Shown: one piece after another, positions 5,578 through 6,031 of the stretch
Layout of the letters: every line of letters begins with the position of its first letter
How positions within the stretch are numbered: position 1 is the stretch's first letter
Origin: Desulfobacteraceae bacterium
Lineage (GTDB): Bacteria > Desulfobacterota > Desulfobacteria > Desulfobacterales > Desulfobacteraceae
Assembly (NCBI GenBank): GCA_011390435.1
Contig: JAABSK010000177.1
Span: forward strand, 1-6,031
Reading direction: 5' to 3'
DNA length: 6,031 bases
The notes under the pieces: generated by a model
Seen by the model: the letters and a program-made list of their open reading frames with translations, nothing else
Database searches by the model: none
Told to the model about the DNA's origin: nothing
Program-made: the position numbers and the translations under genes

Positions 5578-6031
5578 ATGGAAAAAATACACTGCCTTGA
5601 AATGAAGAATATCTGCAAATCGTTTCACGGCATTCAGGCCAACACTGATATCAACCTCACCATCAATTCAGGCGAAATCCTCGGTCTGCTGGGTGAAAAC
5701 GGGGCAGGTAAAACCACCCTGATGAATATCCTTTACGGCCTTTATCAACCGGATTCCGGGCAGATACAGATCAACCATGCTCCGGTGAAAATCAACAGCC
5801 CCATTGAATCCATCCGCCTGGGCATCGGCATGGTTCATCAGCATTTCATGCTGATCCAGAACCACTCTGTTATCGAAAACATTGCCCTGGGCTACAAAGA
5901 CACACCCTTTTTTTTCCCGAAAATCAGTATCCAGGAAAAGGTCAGACAATTTGCCGGCCAGTTTAACTTCACCATTGATCCGTCAAAAAAAATCTGGCAG
6001 CTGTCCGCCGGCGAACAGCAGCGGGTTGAAA
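5578..6031 (+). CDS. ABC transporter ATP-binding protein of the BMP-linked importer, truncated by the window edge
   Basis: The first 151 codons are present and the gene runs off the right end. The protein is a sugar/nucleoside-type ABC ATPase: a start like LEMKNICKSFHGIQAN, Walker A GENGAGKT (39-46), a Q-loop at Q88 within GMVHQHFML, and the signature LSAGEQQRVE (142-151). The 'LSxGEQQRVE' form and 'MVHQHFML' are typical of ATPases paired with BMP binding proteins. Family members normally have two fused nucleotide-binding domains of about 500 residues in total, so roughly two thirds should lie beyond the window, including Walker B of this first domain. It energises import at the cytoplasmic face of the membrane. 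The ATG at 5578 has only a weak purine stretch (AAAAAGA) as ribosome site and sits right after a strong terminator, which points to lower expression than the binding protein. Two permease genes are expected next. Confidence 0.95.
   Translation, partial: MEKIHCLEMKNICKSFHGIQANTDINLTINSGEILGLLGENGAGKTTLMNILYGLYQPDSGQIQINHAPVKINSPIESIRLGIGMVHQHFMLIQNHSVIENIALGYKDTPFFFPKISIQEKVRQFAGQFNFTIDPSKKIWQLSAGEQQRVE

Noticed and set aside
5668..5949. 93-codon minus-strand open frame opposite the ABC ATPase
   Set aside because: It is antisense to Walker A and the Q-loop of the ATPase and shows no independent RBS or motif.
1..6031. Mobile element, CRISPR array, toxin-antitoxin or defence system
   Set aside because: I see no transposase, integrase, terminal repeats, regular spaced direct repeats or recognisable toxin/antitoxin or defence domains. 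Gene spacing and operon structure look like stable chromosomal metabolism genes.

Overview
The window looks like bacterial chromosomal DNA, most likely from an anaerobic, sulfate-reducer-like member of the Desulfobacterota (Desulfobacteraceae type). This is an inference from gene content: a DUF362 protein with two [4Fe-4S] clusters, a Na+-pumping decarboxylase beta subunit with an OadG-type gamma subunit, and a BMP-type ABC importer. I see no rRNA, tRNA, transposase, CRISPR array or phage gene, and no sign of recent transfer. It reads as an ordinary metabolic region with tidy operons.

Layout. (1) Positions 1-61 hold the N-terminus of a minus-strand gene that runs off the left edge. (2) Positions 62-204 are a divergent control region. 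(3) Positions 205-1338 (+) encode the DUF362/ferredoxin protein. (4) Positions 1339-1387 are a convergent gap with a strong hairpin. (5) Positions 3961 down to 1388 (-) form a tight four-gene operon in the order small cyclic-nucleotide-binding-fold protein, OadG-like gamma subunit, OadB beta subunit, and a small DUF1285-like protein. (6) Positions 3962-4201 are a second divergent control region with two perfect 7-bp dyads and a good sigma70-type promoter for the rightward gene. (7) Positions 4202-5509 (+) encode a BMP-family substrate-binding lipoprotein. (8) Positions 5510-5577 contain a perfect 16-bp bidirectional terminator hairpin. (9) Positions 5578-6031 (+) encode the start of the cognate ABC ATPase, cut by the right edge.

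How the genes fit together. OadB and OadG are the membrane half of a biotin-dependent decarboxylase that couples decarboxylation of an acyl-CoA or oxoacid to Na+ export. The carboxyltransferase (alpha) and biotin-carrier subunits are not in the window and must be encoded elsewhere. Instead, beta and gamma are co-transcribed with a one-domain sensor-like protein and a small soluble protein of unknown role. The rightward locus is a separate uptake system, probably for nucleosides or a similar small solute: a lipid-anchored binding protein followed, past a terminator, by the ATPase, with permeases expected just beyond the window. The points most worth a second look are the CNB-fold protein in the Na+ pump operon, the winged-helix-like C-terminal extension of the gamma subunit, and the Lpp-like coiled-coil stalk on the BMP lipoprotein.
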